In this document: positions 49,810 to 58,975 of the stretch, in pieces | Layout: each line of letters starts with the position of its first letter | How positions within the stretch are numbered: the stretch's first letter is position 1 | NCBI GenBank assembly: GCA_021414305.1 | Contig: JAIOOS010000024.1 | Coordinates: 124,001-188,000 of the forward strand | DNA length: 64,000 nucleotides | Source: Burkholderiales bacterium | GTDB taxonomy: Bacteria > Pseudomonadota > Gammaproteobacteria > Burkholderiales > Burkholderiaceae_C | Reading direction: 5' to 3' | Program-made: the position numbers and the translations under genes | The notes under the pieces: model-generated | The model's input: only the letters and a program-made list of their open reading frames with translations | Databases searched by the model: none | Told to the model about the DNA's origin: nothing

Positions 49810-51288
49810 TCAACGCATCACGAACGGATTGGCCGTGGCTGCGCCGGTGTTGATCCAAACGCTCTTCACCTGCAGGTACTCGCGCACCGCGTCCATTCCA
49901 TTCTCGTGACCGAGGCCGGAATCCTTGTAGCCGCCGAACGGCGAGAGATAGCTTACGGCCCGGTAAGTGTTGATCCAGACGGTGCCGGCCTGGATACGTT
50001 CGGACATGCGGATGGCGCGGCCGATGTCGTTGGTCCAGACGCCTGAGCCGAGCCCGAAACGCACGTCATTGGCGATGGCCAGAGCTTCCTCTTCGTCCTT
50101 GAAGCGGATCACCGACAGCACCGGCCCGAACACTTCCTCCTGCGCGATGCGCATCTTGTTGTCGACTTCGGTGAAAACGGTAGGCTCGACGAACCAGCCC
50201 TTGCCGCACTCCGGCCGTGTCGCGGCTCCACCGCCCAGCACCAGCTTCGCGCCTTCCTTCTTGGCGATGTCGATGTAGCTCAGGACCTTGTCGTATTGCG
50301 GCCGCGTGGTCACCGGCCCTACCTGGGTCTGCAGGCTCATCGGATCGCCCATGCGCGCCGTCTTGGCCATCGAGAGCAGCTTATCCATGAACGAGTCGTA
50401 AATGCTGTCCTGGAGCAGGAGGCGCGACCCGGCGATGCAGGTCTGGCCCGTGGCGGCGAAGATTCCAGCGACGGCGCCGTTGACCGCGTCGTCGAGCTTC
50501 GCGTCGGCAAAGACGATGTTCGGCGACTTGCCGCCCAGCTCCAGGGTCACCCGCTTGAACGACTTCGCCGCCAGCTCGTTGATCTGACGCCCGGTGCTGT
50601 CGGAGCCGGTGAAGGCCACCTTTTTCACCAACGGATGCGTGACGAGCGGCGTACCCACGTCCTTGCCGAATCCGGTCACCACGTTGACGACGCCCGGCGG
50701 GAAACCCGCCTCCTCGAACAGCTTCACGAACTCCAGCGTCGATGCGGACGTGAATTCCGACGGCTTGATGACGACGGTGTTACCTGCGGCGAGCGCCGGC
50801 GCCAGCTTCATCGACAGGATCAGCAGCGGCGAATTCCAGGGCGTGATGGCGGCAACGACGCCGAGGGGCTCGTGACGAGTGAAGTTGAAGTAGCCCTTCT
50901 TGTCCAGCGGCAGGGTCGCGCCCTGGATCTTGTCGGCGAGGCCGCCGAAGTAGTAGTACCAGTTCGGGATGTAGTTCAGCTGGCCCTGCATCTCGGCGAT
51001 CAGCTTGCCGTTGTCGCGAACCTCGAGCTCCGCGAGCTTCTTCGCGTCGCGAGCGAGCAGGTCGCCCAGCTTGTGCAGGAGCAGGCCTCGCTGGCTGGCA
51101 GTCAGCTCGGGCCAGGATCCCTCGCTGAAGGCGCGGTGGGCAACGCGCACGGCGCGATCCACGTCATCGGCACTGCCCTCGGCGACCTGGGCCCAGGGTT
51201 CGCCGGTGTAAGGATTGAAGCTGTCGAACCAGCGGCCCGACGATGAGTCGACCTCCTTGCCATCGATGTACATCCGATACTTCTGCAT
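49810..51288 (-). CDS. NAD(P)-dependent aldehyde dehydrogenase
   Basis: A 492-residue ALDH: ITPWNSPLLILSMKLAPALAAGNTVVIKPSE near 150-180, VTLELGGKSPNIVFADA with the general-base Glu near 257 and FAATGQTCIAGSRLL with the catalytic Cys near 290. It would oxidise the semialdehyde made by the Zn-dehydrogenase to a dicarboxylic acid, as ChnE does (inference). AGGAG precedes the ATG. It sits between the ABC importer and GntR genes in the long leftward operon. Confidence 0.9.
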   Translation of the reverse strand: MQKYRMYIDGKEVDSSSGRWFDSFNPYTGEPWAQVAEGSADDVDRAVRVAHRAFSEGSWPELTASQRGLLLHKLGDLLARDAKKLAELEVRDNGKLIAEMQGQLNYIPNWYYYFGGLADKIQGATLPLDKKGYFNFTRHEPLGVVAAITPWNSPLLILSMKLAPALAAGNTVVIKPSEFTSASTLEFVKLFEEAGFPPGVVNVVTGFGKDVGTPLVTHPLVKKVAFTGSDSTGRQINELAAKSFKRVTLELGGKSPNIVFADAKLDDAVNGAVAGIFAATGQTCIAGSRLLLQDSIYDSFMDKLLSMAKTARMGDPMSLQTQVGPVTTRPQYDKVLSYIDIAKKEGAKLVLGGGAATRPECGKGWFVEPTVFTEVDNKMRIAQEEVFGPVLSVIRFKDEEEALAIANDVRFGLGSGVWTNDIGRAIRMSERIQAGTVWINTYRAVSYLSPFGGYKDSGLGHENGMDAVREYLQVKSVWINTGAATANPFVMR

Positions 51289-51317
51289 CGCAATCTCCTT
51301 TGGCTGCCGGCAAGCGG

Positions 51318-52049
51318 CTAGACGTGCTCTTTGGAACCGACGCCGAAGTACGCGTCGATCACGCGGGGGTCGTTTGAAAGGTCCGAGGCGCGGCCCTCGA
51401 GCTCGACGCGCCCGTTCTCCATGACGTAGGCGCGGTCGGCGATCTTCAGCACCGTGCGCACGTTCTGTTCGACGAGCAGGATGCTCACCCCCTGCTCTCG
51501 CACGGCGCTGATCGTGTGGAAGAGTTGCTTGACGATGGTCGGCGCCAGGCCCAGCGAAGGTTCGTCCAGAAGGAGCAACTTCGGCATCGCCATCAGGCCG
51601 CGACCGATCGCGACCATCTGCTGCTCGCCGCCCGAGAGCGTCGAACAGAGTTGCGCCTGGCGCTCGCGCAGCTTCGGAAACAGCTCGAACATGCGCTCGA
51701 GGTTCTGGGCGCGGGCCGCGCGGGCACGCGGCGTGGCCGCTCCGACCAGGAGCGTGTCCCGGACCGAGAGGCCGGGAAACAGCTCGCGGCCCTCGGGGAC
51801 GCAGACCAGCCCCGCCGCGACCAGCTCGTGAGGCTTGCCGCCCGGGCTCGGCCGCCCCTCGAACACGATGTCGCCGGAGCGCGGCTCGAGCAGGCCGCTG
51901 ACACAACGCAGACAGGTCGTCTTGCCGGCGCCGTTCGATCCGACCAACGCCACGATCTCACCCTCGTCGACGTGAAGTGAGATGTCGTGGAGCACCGCGA
52001 ACATGCCGTAGCCGGCGCGGAGCTTGACGACGTCGAGCAGCCTAGGCAT
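51318..52049 (-). CDS. livF: LivF-type ATPase of branched-chain-type ABC importer
   Basis: A 243-residue ATPase: VGSNGAGKTT (Walker A), TLSGGEQQMVAIGRGLM (signature), LLLLDEPSLGLAP (Walker B) and the LivF C-terminus ILLVEQNV. With the LivG, LivM, LivH and binding-protein genes just upstream it forms a complete HAAT importer. It overlaps livG by 8 bp. Cargo is not necessarily an amino acid; such importers also take up aromatic and alicyclic acids. Confidence 0.9.
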   Translation of the reverse strand: MPRLLDVVKLRAGYGMFAVLHDISLHVDEGEIVALVGSNGAGKTTCLRCVSGLLEPRSGDIVFEGRPSPGGKPHELVAAGLVCVPEGRELFPGLSVRDTLLVGAATPRARAARAQNLERMFELFPKLRERQAQLCSTLSGGEQQMVAIGRGLMAMPKLLLLDEPSLGLAPTIVKQLFHTISAVREQGVSILLVEQNVRTVLKIADRAYVMENGRVELEGRASDLSNDPRVIDAYFGVGSKEHV

Positions 52050-52755
52050 GGTCGACGCCCATGTACGCGACCTGCACCGCTTCCGAATTCATCACTGCCT
52101 CGGCGGTTCCCTCGGCGATCTTGCGGCCACTGTCCAGGCAGATCACGCGATCGGACATGCGTTGGACGATGGCCAGCGAGTGCTCGACCAGGAGGATGCC
52201 GGTGCCGCGGGAGTGGATCGTCTCCAGCATCTTCGCGACCTCGTGCTGCTCCTTCAGGTTGAGCCCCGACATGACTTCGTCGAGCAGCAAGTACTTGGGC
52301 CGGGTGGCCAGCGCCTTCGCGACCTCGAGCAGCTTGAGGTCGGGAAGGGTCAGATAGGCGGCGAGGAAATCGCGCTTCGCATAGAGGCCGACCTCGTCCA
52401 GCACGGCACTCGCCTCGTCGACGGCGGCCCGGTAGGTTCTGGCCTTCGCATAGGCGCCAACGATGACGTTGTCGAGAGCCGAGAGATCCCGAAATGGCCG
52501 CACGATCTGAAAGGTTCGGGCGATTCCTCGATGCGCCACCTGATGGGCGGGCAGGCCGGTCAAGACTTCGCCATCGAGCGTGACGGTCCCGCGGGTCGGC
52601 TTCTGGAAGCCGGCGAGGACTGCGAACAGCGTCGTTTTGCCGGCTCCATTGGGGCCGATGATGGACACGATCTGATTCCGCTCGACGTCGAAGCCAACGC
52701 CGTCGACGGCGACTAAGCCACCGAATCGCACTTCGATGTCGCGCGCCTGCAGCAT
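52042..52755 (-). CDS. livG: LivG-type ATPase of branched-chain-type ABC importer
   Basis: A 237-residue ATPase: IIGPNGAGKTTLFAVLAG (Walker A), GIARTFQIVRPF (Q-loop of LivG) and YLLLDEVMSGLN (Walker B). The signature LSGGQ is replaced by LTLPDLKLLEVAKAL, a variant also seen in other LivG proteins. I use the ATG at 52755 (MLQARDIEVRFGG); the longer frame to 52827 runs into the permease gene. Confidence 0.9.
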   Translation of the reverse strand: MLQARDIEVRFGGLVAVDGVGFDVERNQIVSIIGPNGAGKTTLFAVLAGFQKPTRGTVTLDGEVLTGLPAHQVAHRGIARTFQIVRPFRDLSALDNVIVGAYAKARTYRAAVDEASAVLDEVGLYAKRDFLAAYLTLPDLKLLEVAKALATRPKYLLLDEVMSGLNLKEQHEVAKMLETIHSRGTGILLVEHSLAIVQRMSDRVICLDSGRKIAEGTAEAVMNSEAVQVAYMGVDHA

Positions 52756-52798
52756 CAGGAGCCCTCTCGCCGGTCGACGCGGGTGTCGTTCACGCGTG

Positions 52799-53836
52799 CT
52801 ACTCCACGGCGCCGAGCAGGCGCGCACGCTTGTCGGCTCGCCGCCTAATCCACTCGCCCACCACCCCGCGAGGAAAGAGCAGCAGCGTCACGACGAAGAA
52901 CAACCCGTAGGTCATCTGCGCCAGCGCGGAGAACGAGGTGGTGCCGATCCAGCTACCGGCCGTGGCCAGCGCTTCCTGAACCAGGACGACGACGAGGCCG
53001 CCGAGAAACGGCCCCACTGCGGTGCCGCGTCCGCCAACGACCGCACCCATGATCATGATCAACGTGATCGATACCGAGAGGTCGTAGCCCGGCTCGACGA
53101 ACTTGATCAGGCTCGCGTAAAGGAAGCCGCCTACCGCCGTCAGCACGGCGCTCAGCACGAAGGCAATGCGCTTGATCCGGTTGGTGTCGACGCCCAGGGC
53201 CTGGGCGCCCTCCTCCTGCTCGCGAAGCGCGATCAGGTCGTAGCCGAGCTTCGTTCGCTCGAGCCAGAGGCTGCCGAGAATCATGAGCACGGCCAGCGCC
53301 AGGAAGATGTAGAAGTAGGGAAGGTCGGTCTCGAACTGAACATTCAGTACCCCGAGCCGTGGCGGAAACTGGAGACCCTGGGAGCGGCCGAAAAACTCGG
53401 AGTTGACGACGGCGATCTGGACGATTTCGGCGAGCAGCAAGGTGCCGACTGCGAAGTAGATGCCCTTCAGCGCATAGCGGAAGCAGGTGCTCGCCACGAA
53501 CCAGGCAAGGACCGCGGACACGACGATGCCGGCCGGCAACGCGAGCACGAGGGGGTCCCAGCCGTGTCGCGCGAACACCGCCACCGCATAGGAGCCGATC
53601 CCGAAGAACATCGAGTGGCCGAGCGACATCTGTCCGGCATAACCACCGATGATGTTCCAGCACGCCGACACGTAGCCGTAGAGAAGACCGATGATCAACA
53701 CGCGGAGGTAATACGGATTGAGGTAGGCAGGAACGAATAGCGCCGCCACGAGAACGACGGCAAAGCCGATCCAGACTGCCTTGCCCGGGCTGCCCAGGAG
53801 CCCGTAGTGGCGTGAAGCGAGCGGCACGGTCGTCAT
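52799..53836 (-). CDS. livM: LivM-type permease of branched-chain-type ABC importer
   Basis: A 345-residue inner-membrane protein with about nine hydrophobic helices, the family block GYAGQMSLGHSMFFGIGSYAVAV near 65-90 and the cytoplasmic EAA-like loop LREQEEGAQALGVDTNRIKRIAFVLSA near 220-245. It forms the translocation pore with LivH. ATG at 53836 overlaps the livH stop (ATGA-type, 4 bp). Confidence 0.9.
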   Translation of the reverse strand: MTTVPLASRHYGLLGSPGKAVWIGFAVVLVAALFVPAYLNPYYLRVLIIGLLYGYVSACWNIIGGYAGQMSLGHSMFFGIGSYAVAVFARHGWDPLVLALPAGIVVSAVLAWFVASTCFRYALKGIYFAVGTLLLAEIVQIAVVNSEFFGRSQGLQFPPRLGVLNVQFETDLPYFYIFLALAVLMILGSLWLERTKLGYDLIALREQEEGAQALGVDTNRIKRIAFVLSAVLTAVGGFLYASLIKFVEPGYDLSVSITLIMIMGAVVGGRGTAVGPFLGGLVVVLVQEALATAGSWIGTTSFSALAQMTYGLFFVVTLLLFPRGVVGEWIRRRADKRARLLGAVE

Positions 53837-54708
53837 GCTGGCATCGCCGACTTGACGAACCCGGTTGGTCGGAACAGGAAGATGACGAAGACCAGGCCGT
53901 AGACGATCGCCTGGGCCAGCGATCCATAGCCCATCGACTGGCAGACTGAGACGATCACACCCACCAGCAGACCGCCAAGGATGCTTCCGGTCATGCTCCC
54001 CATGCCGCCGACAGCGGAGACGACGATGGCCATGATCGCGTACTCGAAGGCGCGGTCCGGATACACCGGGACCAAGGTCGCCAGGGCGACGCCGGAGATC
54101 GCCCCGCACACCGCGCTGATTCCGAGGGCGACGGCGGACAGGTGCTCGACGTTGAGGCCGCAGACACGGGCCCCGACCGGGTTTTGCGCGCAGGCGCGAA
54201 GGTGACGGCCGAGATCGCTGCGGATCAGCATGAAGTGCAGTGCCGCGAGCACAAGGAGGGCACACGCGCCGGCGGCCACCCGCGAGTGCTGGATGACGAG
54301 GGGGCCGACCAACAACGAGCCTTGCAACTCGTTGGCGGCCAGCGACCGAGCGTCGGTGGTGAAGGAAAACTGGGCCAGGTACTGCAGCGCGATCAGCAGG
54401 CCGAGCGAGAACAGGATCTGGCTGTCTTCGGGCAGCTTCAACGAATGCACCACCAGCAGGCGGTACATCGCGTAGCCGAGGCCGAAGGCAACGGGAGCGA
54501 GGAGAACCAGGCCGAGGTACGGGTCGACCCCCAGCTTGGCCCAGAGGAAAAACGCGCCGTACATCGACCAGAGGATCACCGCGCCCTGCTGCAGGTTGAC
54601 GACGCGCGAAACTCCCAGGCTGAAATTGAAGCCCGTCGAGATCAACGCGAAGACAAGGCCCAGCAGGACGCCACTGACGACGCCTATCAGGGCCAGCGTG
54701 GCGAGCAT
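53833..54708 (-). CDS. livH: LivH-type permease of branched-chain-type ABC importer
   Basis: A 291-residue membrane protein: GVLLGLVFALISTGFNFSLGVSRVVNLQQGAVILWSMYGAF near 12-52 and LRACAQNPVGARVCGLNVEHLSAVALGISAVCGAISGV near 175-210, the LivH coupling loop. ATG 54708 lies 2 bp after the stop of the binding-protein gene; an in-frame ATG at 54750 would overlap it. Confidence 0.9.
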   Translation of the reverse strand: MLATLALIGVVSGVLLGLVFALISTGFNFSLGVSRVVNLQQGAVILWSMYGAFFLWAKLGVDPYLGLVLLAPVAFGLGYAMYRLLVVHSLKLPEDSQILFSLGLLIALQYLAQFSFTTDARSLAANELQGSLLVGPLVIQHSRVAAGACALLVLAALHFMLIRSDLGRHLRACAQNPVGARVCGLNVEHLSAVALGISAVCGAISGVALATLVPVYPDRAFEYAIMAIVVSAVGGMGSMTGSILGGLLVGVIVSVCQSMGYGSLAQAIVYGLVFVIFLFRPTGFVKSAMPA

Positions 54709-54710
54709 GC

Positions 54711-56018
54711 TCAGGCGGGCTTCCGATCGGCCCACTTCGGCATCGGCCAAACGACCTTCTCGGTCGCCACGTCAGCCGGATAGACGATCCGCTGCTGGCC
54801 GTCCCGCAATTGCATGATCAGGCCGCGCGTCCGCTGGTTGTCGCCGTTCTCGTCGAACTTGGCGCCGTCGCGCAGCACGTAGGGGTTGGCACCCTGCTTG
54901 AGGTCGGTGGCGCGCAGCGCCACCGTCAGCGATTCGCGACTCAGGTCAGTGCTGCGCTCCAGCGCGTCGTAAAGCGTTCCAACGACCGTGACGGCCAGTG
55001 AGGTCTGGTCGTCGAGCTCCTTGCCGTACTTTGCCTTGTATGCGTCGCCGAATTTCGCGAGCAGCGGATTCTTGGAAGTCAGCTCGGACACGAAGCCGAC
55101 CGCGTCGGAGACGAAATTCGCGTCTTGCTTCAGGTTGGTGACGAAGTCCGGAGCGAACGGTGCGCCGGCGACGTGGATCTCGCCAACAAGGTCGTAGTTC
55201 AAAGTTCTCAGGGCGCGCTGAATCGCAATGCCGTCGGCCGGGAAGGTCGCGAGGAAAATCAGGTCGACGCCGCCGAGCTTCAGGCGCTGCAGGATCGGAA
55301 TGAAGTCACTCACCTGACCGGCCGCGAAGGAGACGTTTTCCTGCAGGGGCCAAGGCCCGTCCTTCAGTTTCTTCAGCACGCCGTTGATCGCGTCCTGGCT
55401 GAAGGTGGAGTCGTCGGCAATCGTTGCGACGCGCTTGGGCATGACGCCGGTCGCCTTCGCCGTGGCCTGTGCGTACTCGACCGTCAACCCGCCGAGCAGG
55501 CTGATCCGCGGCCCCAGGCGGAAGAAGTACTTCATGCCCCGCGTGGTGAGAGCGTCGGCAAGGTCGGTGCTGAGCATCGGCGTCTTGTTCTTCTCCGCGG
55601 CGGCGCTACCTACCATCGTCGCGCCGCTGGTCACGTTGCCGATGACGGCGAGAACGTTGTTCACCTGGATCACGCGCTCGGTCTGCGTGCCAGCCATCTG
55701 CGGATTGCTCTGGTGGTCGGCGACGATCAGCTCGAGGTGAGCGCCGCCCTTGGACTTGATGCCGCCGCTCGCGTTGATCTGCTCGAATGCCAGTCGGACG
55801 GCATCCGACACCGGACCGCCCCACGCTCCCGCGCGGCCGGTCAGTCCGACGACCAAGCCGATCGGGATGGTCTTCGCCTGGGCCAACCCGACGCCGGGTA
55901 CTGCCAGAGCCGCCGCGCCGAGGCTGCTGAGGATGATGCGTCGGCGGGTGGTGTCCGAGCTCGCGCTGTGCACACTCGAGTCGGCGGGGTTCGCTGTCGA
56001 AAGAGTATTCGTGATCAT
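54711..56018 (-). CDS. LivK-like periplasmic substrate-binding protein
   Basis: A 435-residue type I periplasmic binding protein. The N-terminus TTRRRIILSSLGAAALAVPGVGLAQA looks like a Tat or long Sec signal. The mature part starts IPIGLVVGLTGRAGAWGGPVSDAVRLAFEQINASGGI and contains VIGNVTSGATMVGSAAAEKNKTPML, both typical of the family. It delivers the solute to the LivHM pore. AGGAG precedes the ATG at 56018. Confidence 0.9.
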   Translation of the reverse strand: MITNTLSTANPADSSVHSASSDTTRRRIILSSLGAAALAVPGVGLAQAKTIPIGLVVGLTGRAGAWGGPVSDAVRLAFEQINASGGIKSKGGAHLELIVADHQSNPQMAGTQTERVIQVNNVLAVIGNVTSGATMVGSAAAEKNKTPMLSTDLADALTTRGMKYFFRLGPRISLLGGLTVEYAQATAKATGVMPKRVATIADDSTFSQDAINGVLKKLKDGPWPLQENVSFAAGQVSDFIPILQRLKLGGVDLIFLATFPADGIAIQRALRTLNYDLVGEIHVAGAPFAPDFVTNLKQDANFVSDAVGFVSELTSKNPLLAKFGDAYKAKYGKELDDQTSLAVTVVGTLYDALERSTDLSRESLTVALRATDLKQGANPYVLRDGAKFDENGDNQRTRGLIMQLRDGQQRIVYPADVATEKVVWPMPKWADRKPA

Positions 56019-56060
56019 TCGTGTCTCCTCTGGATGACGGTGGATGTGTATCTCTTCGAA

Positions 56061-56906
56061 TCAGGTGGTGACGCGCGGCGCCGCGTCGAGGCGCACGACG
56101 ATGCCCTCGAGTCGTGCACTCGGTGACGAATACTTCTGCATGACGAGGGGGTCGTGACCGGGAACAATGTGGTCCTCGGTCGGCGCCATCTCTCTCAGGC
56201 GCCGGTAGCCCTCGACGGTGTCGCCGACGTGGAACACCTGCGGCAGCGGGCGGTTCTCCTGGAAGTTCGCGTAGAAGTGGCTGACGTCGGACGCGACCAC
56301 GACCCACCCCCGCGCGGTGTGTACCCTGACGAACTGCATGCCTGCCGTGTGGCCTCCGGCATGGTGAACCGTCAATCCGCTCGCGATCTCGGCATCGCCG
56401 TCGTGGAAAGTCACCCTGCCGTCGTAGACCATTCGCACGAGGCCGGTGACCTCGTCGACCTCGTAGGGTGCCCGAAACACCCGATGAACCATATGCCGCC
56501 CGGTGGCAAAGGCCATCTCATGATCCTGCACATGGAATCTCGACTTCGGGAAACGGTCGAAGTTGCCGGCGTGGTCGTAGTGAAAGTGGGTGAGGATCAC
56601 GTCGTCGATCAGGTCCGGGGTAACTTCGAGAAGATCCAGGGCGTCGATCGGATCTCGAAGGAACTCACGCCGGCGTTTGCCTGCCATCGCTTGGTTGAAC
56701 CCGGTATCGATCAGGCAGACGTGGTCTGCGCTTCTGGCGAGCCAGACAAAATAGTCGATCGACATCGGCACGTCGTGCGGATCGCCGCCGAGAAAGAACT
56801 CGGGACGCCTGCCGTTGCGAGTTGCATAGCGCAGCGCAAAGAGCTCATAGGTGGCAGGACCCGGGGACCCCGGTCCGCTCGTCACGTTGCCGGCCGAGCG
56901 GTTCAT
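56061..56906 (-). CDS. Metallo-beta-lactamase-fold hydrolase, lactonase-like
   Basis: A 281-residue MBL-fold enzyme: CLIDTGFNQ near 64, ILTHFHYDHAGNFDRFP near 103 (HxHxDH zinc site), HHAGGHTAGMQFV near 181, SDVSHFYAN near 204 and IVPGHDPLV near 248. The order matches quorum-quenching N-acyl-homoserine lactonases. In this cluster it may hydrolyse a lactone made by the monooxygenase, a second option beside the alpha/beta hydrolase (inference). It overlaps the cyclase gene by 4 bp. Confidence 0.85.
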   Translation of the reverse strand: MNRSAGNVTSGPGSPGPATYELFALRYATRNGRRPEFFLGGDPHDVPMSIDYFVWLARSADHVCLIDTGFNQAMAGKRRREFLRDPIDALDLLEVTPDLIDDVILTHFHYDHAGNFDRFPKSRFHVQDHEMAFATGRHMVHRVFRAPYEVDEVTGLVRMVYDGRVTFHDGDAEIASGLTVHHAGGHTAGMQFVRVHTARGWVVVASDVSHFYANFQENRPLPQVFHVGDTVEGYRRLREMAPTEDHIVPGHDPLVMQKYSSPSARLEGIVVRLDAAPRVTT

Positions 56907-57655
56907 GCGGGGACCGGCTCCGAATGCACGGCGCGGGCCAAAATTCGCGCCGGGCTGCCATCGGCACCCGCGATGTTCAAGGCACCGAAGACGATCTCCA
57001 CGCGCTCGCCCGCGAGAGGAGCAAGGCTGGCCAGGTTCTCGGCGATCAATGTCCCCTGGCTGAGCAGGATCTTGTGGACCGGCCAGTCGAAATCGGCGGG
57101 GCGTCTCTCCAGGGCCATGTCGGGCGTGGCGAAGTCCACGCCGAGCGCCTTGACGCCACGATCAACCAGCCAGTGCGCCGCGTCGACGGTAAGCGCCGGA
57201 TTGGACATGTAGTCTTCCGAACCGAAACGATCTGCCCACCCGGTGTGCAGGAACACCACGTCGCCCGGCCGCACGGCCGGCCGCATCGTCGCGAGCATCT
57301 CTGCCGTGATGTCCTGGAACGGCTCGACGTCGAGCTTCCAGACGACGCCCTGTCCGTGCAGCATCTCCAAGGGAATTTCGTCGAAACCCGGACCATCGAT
57401 GAAGAGGTGCAAGGGCGCGTCCAGATGCGTGCCCACATGACAGACCATCTCGATTCGCGTCAGGTTCAGCTTGGCTTGCGGCATCGACATCAGTCGACTG
57501 AAATGCGGCTTGGGAAAAACGTGGGGAACCGGCAGATCGTTGTCGAGGCGATGGCTGAGGTCATGCCATGCGCCCTTCGCACGGAGGGCGCCCGCGGCGG
57601 GAAAGCCGCGCCATCCGCGCCAGCCTCGGCGCCCGTCTGGTGTGATGTCGCACAT
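56903..57655 (-). CDS. Cyclase/kynurenine-formamidase-family hydrolase
   Basis: A 250-residue protein with the metal-binding motif CHVGTHLDAPLHLF (HxGTHxDxPxH) near 72 and PGDVVFLHTGW near 130, as in kynurenine formamidase, isatin hydrolase and polyketide 'cyclase' relatives. These Mn- or Zn-enzymes cleave amide or C-N/C-C ring bonds by hydrolysis. Its role here is unknown; ring opening is a reasonable guess. Confidence 0.82.
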   Translation of the reverse strand: MCDITPDGRRGWRGWRGFPAAGALRAKGAWHDLSHRLDNDLPVPHVFPKPHFSRLMSMPQAKLNLTRIEMVCHVGTHLDAPLHLFIDGPGFDEIPLEMLHGQGVVWKLDVEPFQDITAEMLATMRPAVRPGDVVFLHTGWADRFGSEDYMSNPALTVDAAHWLVDRGVKALGVDFATPDMALERRPADFDWPVHKILLSQGTLIAENLASLAPLAGERVEIVFGALNIAGADGSPARILARAVHSEPVPA

Positions 57656-57670
57656 GGTTGCCTTCCCGGA

Positions 57671-58045
57671 TCAGGACTTCTCGCTGAGCACCTTGCGTGC
57701 GATGCGAAACGCCTCGCCGCCGGCGGGCACGCCGCAATAGACCGCTGCCTGGAGCAGCACCTCTCGGATCTCCTCCATGGTGCAGCCGTTGGTGACGGCG
57801 CCGCGGAGGTGGACCTCGAGTTCGTGCCCCCGATTCAGGGCGATGAGCATCCCGATGTTGACCAGACTTCGCGTCTTGCGCGGCAAGCCATCGCGACCCC
57901 ACACGCTGCCCCAACAATACTCGGTGGCCATGTCCTGGAACGGCTTCGTGAGCTCGTCCGCATTGCGCAGCGCGTTGTCGACATAGGCATCGCCAAGAAC
58001 CTCGCGGCGGGCCTTCATGCCGCGTTCATAAACTTCGGACGTCAT
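57671..58045 (-). CDS. Carboxymuconolactone-decarboxylase-family protein
   Basis: A 124-residue protein like PcaC: EYCWGSVWGRDGLPRKTRSLVNIGMLIALNRGHELEVHLRGAVTNGCTMEEIREVLLQAAVYCGVPAGGEAFRIA. It has no CxxC, so it is the gamma-carboxymuconolactone-type rather than the AhpD-type. The classical reaction decarboxylates a carboxy-lactone. An AGGAG site precedes the ATG. Its link to the pathway is unclear. Confidence 0.85.
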   Translation of the reverse strand: MTSEVYERGMKARREVLGDAYVDNALRNADELTKPFQDMATEYCWGSVWGRDGLPRKTRSLVNIGMLIALNRGHELEVHLRGAVTNGCTMEEIREVLLQAAVYCGVPAGGEAFRIARKVLSEKS

Positions 58046-58066
58046 TTCCTTGCTCCTGAGAATGGG

Positions 58067-58975
58067 TTACTTGGACGCGGGCTTCGAGCCCGAGAGCTTG
58101 ACTCCGGCCCAATCCTCGATGCAGCGGGACACGTCCATCATGTCCTGATCGGGTCCGCCCTTGCTCATCGCGTGATGCCATATCTGGCGGATCGTGCGAC
58201 CGCAATACATGGGCACCTGGAGTGCTTCTCCGGCCTCGACGCACAAGGAGACATCCTTGAAGCTCAGGTCGAGGCCGAAATTGATCGGGACTCCGGGAAG
58301 GACATACCTCGGAATCTTGTCCTCGGTCGCTCCGCTGCGCCCGGTACTCGCGTTCAGAACGGTCAACATGGTCTCGGGATCGAGGCCTCCCTTCATGCCG
58401 ACGCAGAGCGCTTCGCAGGAGGCCGCGAGCGTGGTCGCGGACAAGAGGTTGTTGATCAGCTTCATGAGCTGACCTGCGCCGGCCTGCTCGCCGACATAGA
58501 AGACGTTCTTGCCGAAGCATGCCAGGAGGTCCTTCACCCTCTCGTAGCTTTCCTTCGGACCGGCGGTCATGACGCTAAGGGTGCCCTTCGCGGCACCGGC
58601 GATGCCACCGCTCACCGGCGCGTCCATCGCCACGATGCCCCGCTGCTTCAAGGCTTGGGAGACGCGCTTGGCCATCTCCGGGCCGGTCGTCGAGAGGTCG
58701 ATGAAGACCTCGACCTTCGTCCCCGCGGTCACGCCGTCCTTGCCGAGGGCGACCAGCTCGACGACCGCTGGAGTGGGCAAGCTGGCCATCACGATGGCGC
58801 ACTGCGAGGCGACCTCGCGTGACGAATCCGCCCAGATACCTCCCTTGTCGCAAAACGCCTTCCGCGCGCTCTCTTGAACGTCGCAGCCGACGACGGCGTG
58901 GCCTGCTTCAAGAAGCCTCAGCGACATCGGAAGCCCCATGTTGCCGAGTCCGATGAATCCCACTTTCTCGCTCAT
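58067..58975 (-). CDS. NAD(P)-dependent beta-hydroxyacid dehydrogenase (HIBADH family), copy 1
   Basis: A 302-residue enzyme: GFIGLGNMGLPMSLRLLEAGH at the N-terminus, FIDLSTTGPEMAKR near 90, DAPVSGGIAGAAKGTLSVMTAG near 117 and the catalytic Lys region GQLMKLINNLLSA near 168. It oxidises 3-hydroxy acids or reduces semialdehydes. It overlaps the next HIBADH gene by ATGA; having two in tandem suggests two hydroxy-acid intermediates. Confidence 0.88.
   Translation of the reverse strand: MSEKVGFIGLGNMGLPMSLRLLEAGHAVVGCDVQESARKAFCDKGGIWADSSREVASQCAIVMASLPTPAVVELVALGKDGVTAGTKVEVFIDLSTTGPEMAKRVSQALKQRGIVAMDAPVSGGIAGAAKGTLSVMTAGPKESYERVKDLLACFGKNVFYVGEQAGAGQLMKLINNLLSATTLAASCEALCVGMKGGLDPETMLTVLNASTGRSGATEDKIPRYVLPGVPINFGLDLSFKDVSLCVEAGEALQVPMYCGRTIRQIWHHAMSKGGPDQDMMDVSRCIEDWAGVKLSGSKPASK

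Noticed and set aside
52042..52755. LivG with LTLPD in place of LSGGQ as a broken ATPase
   Set aside because: This variant is known in LivG-type subunits, and Walker A and B are intact.
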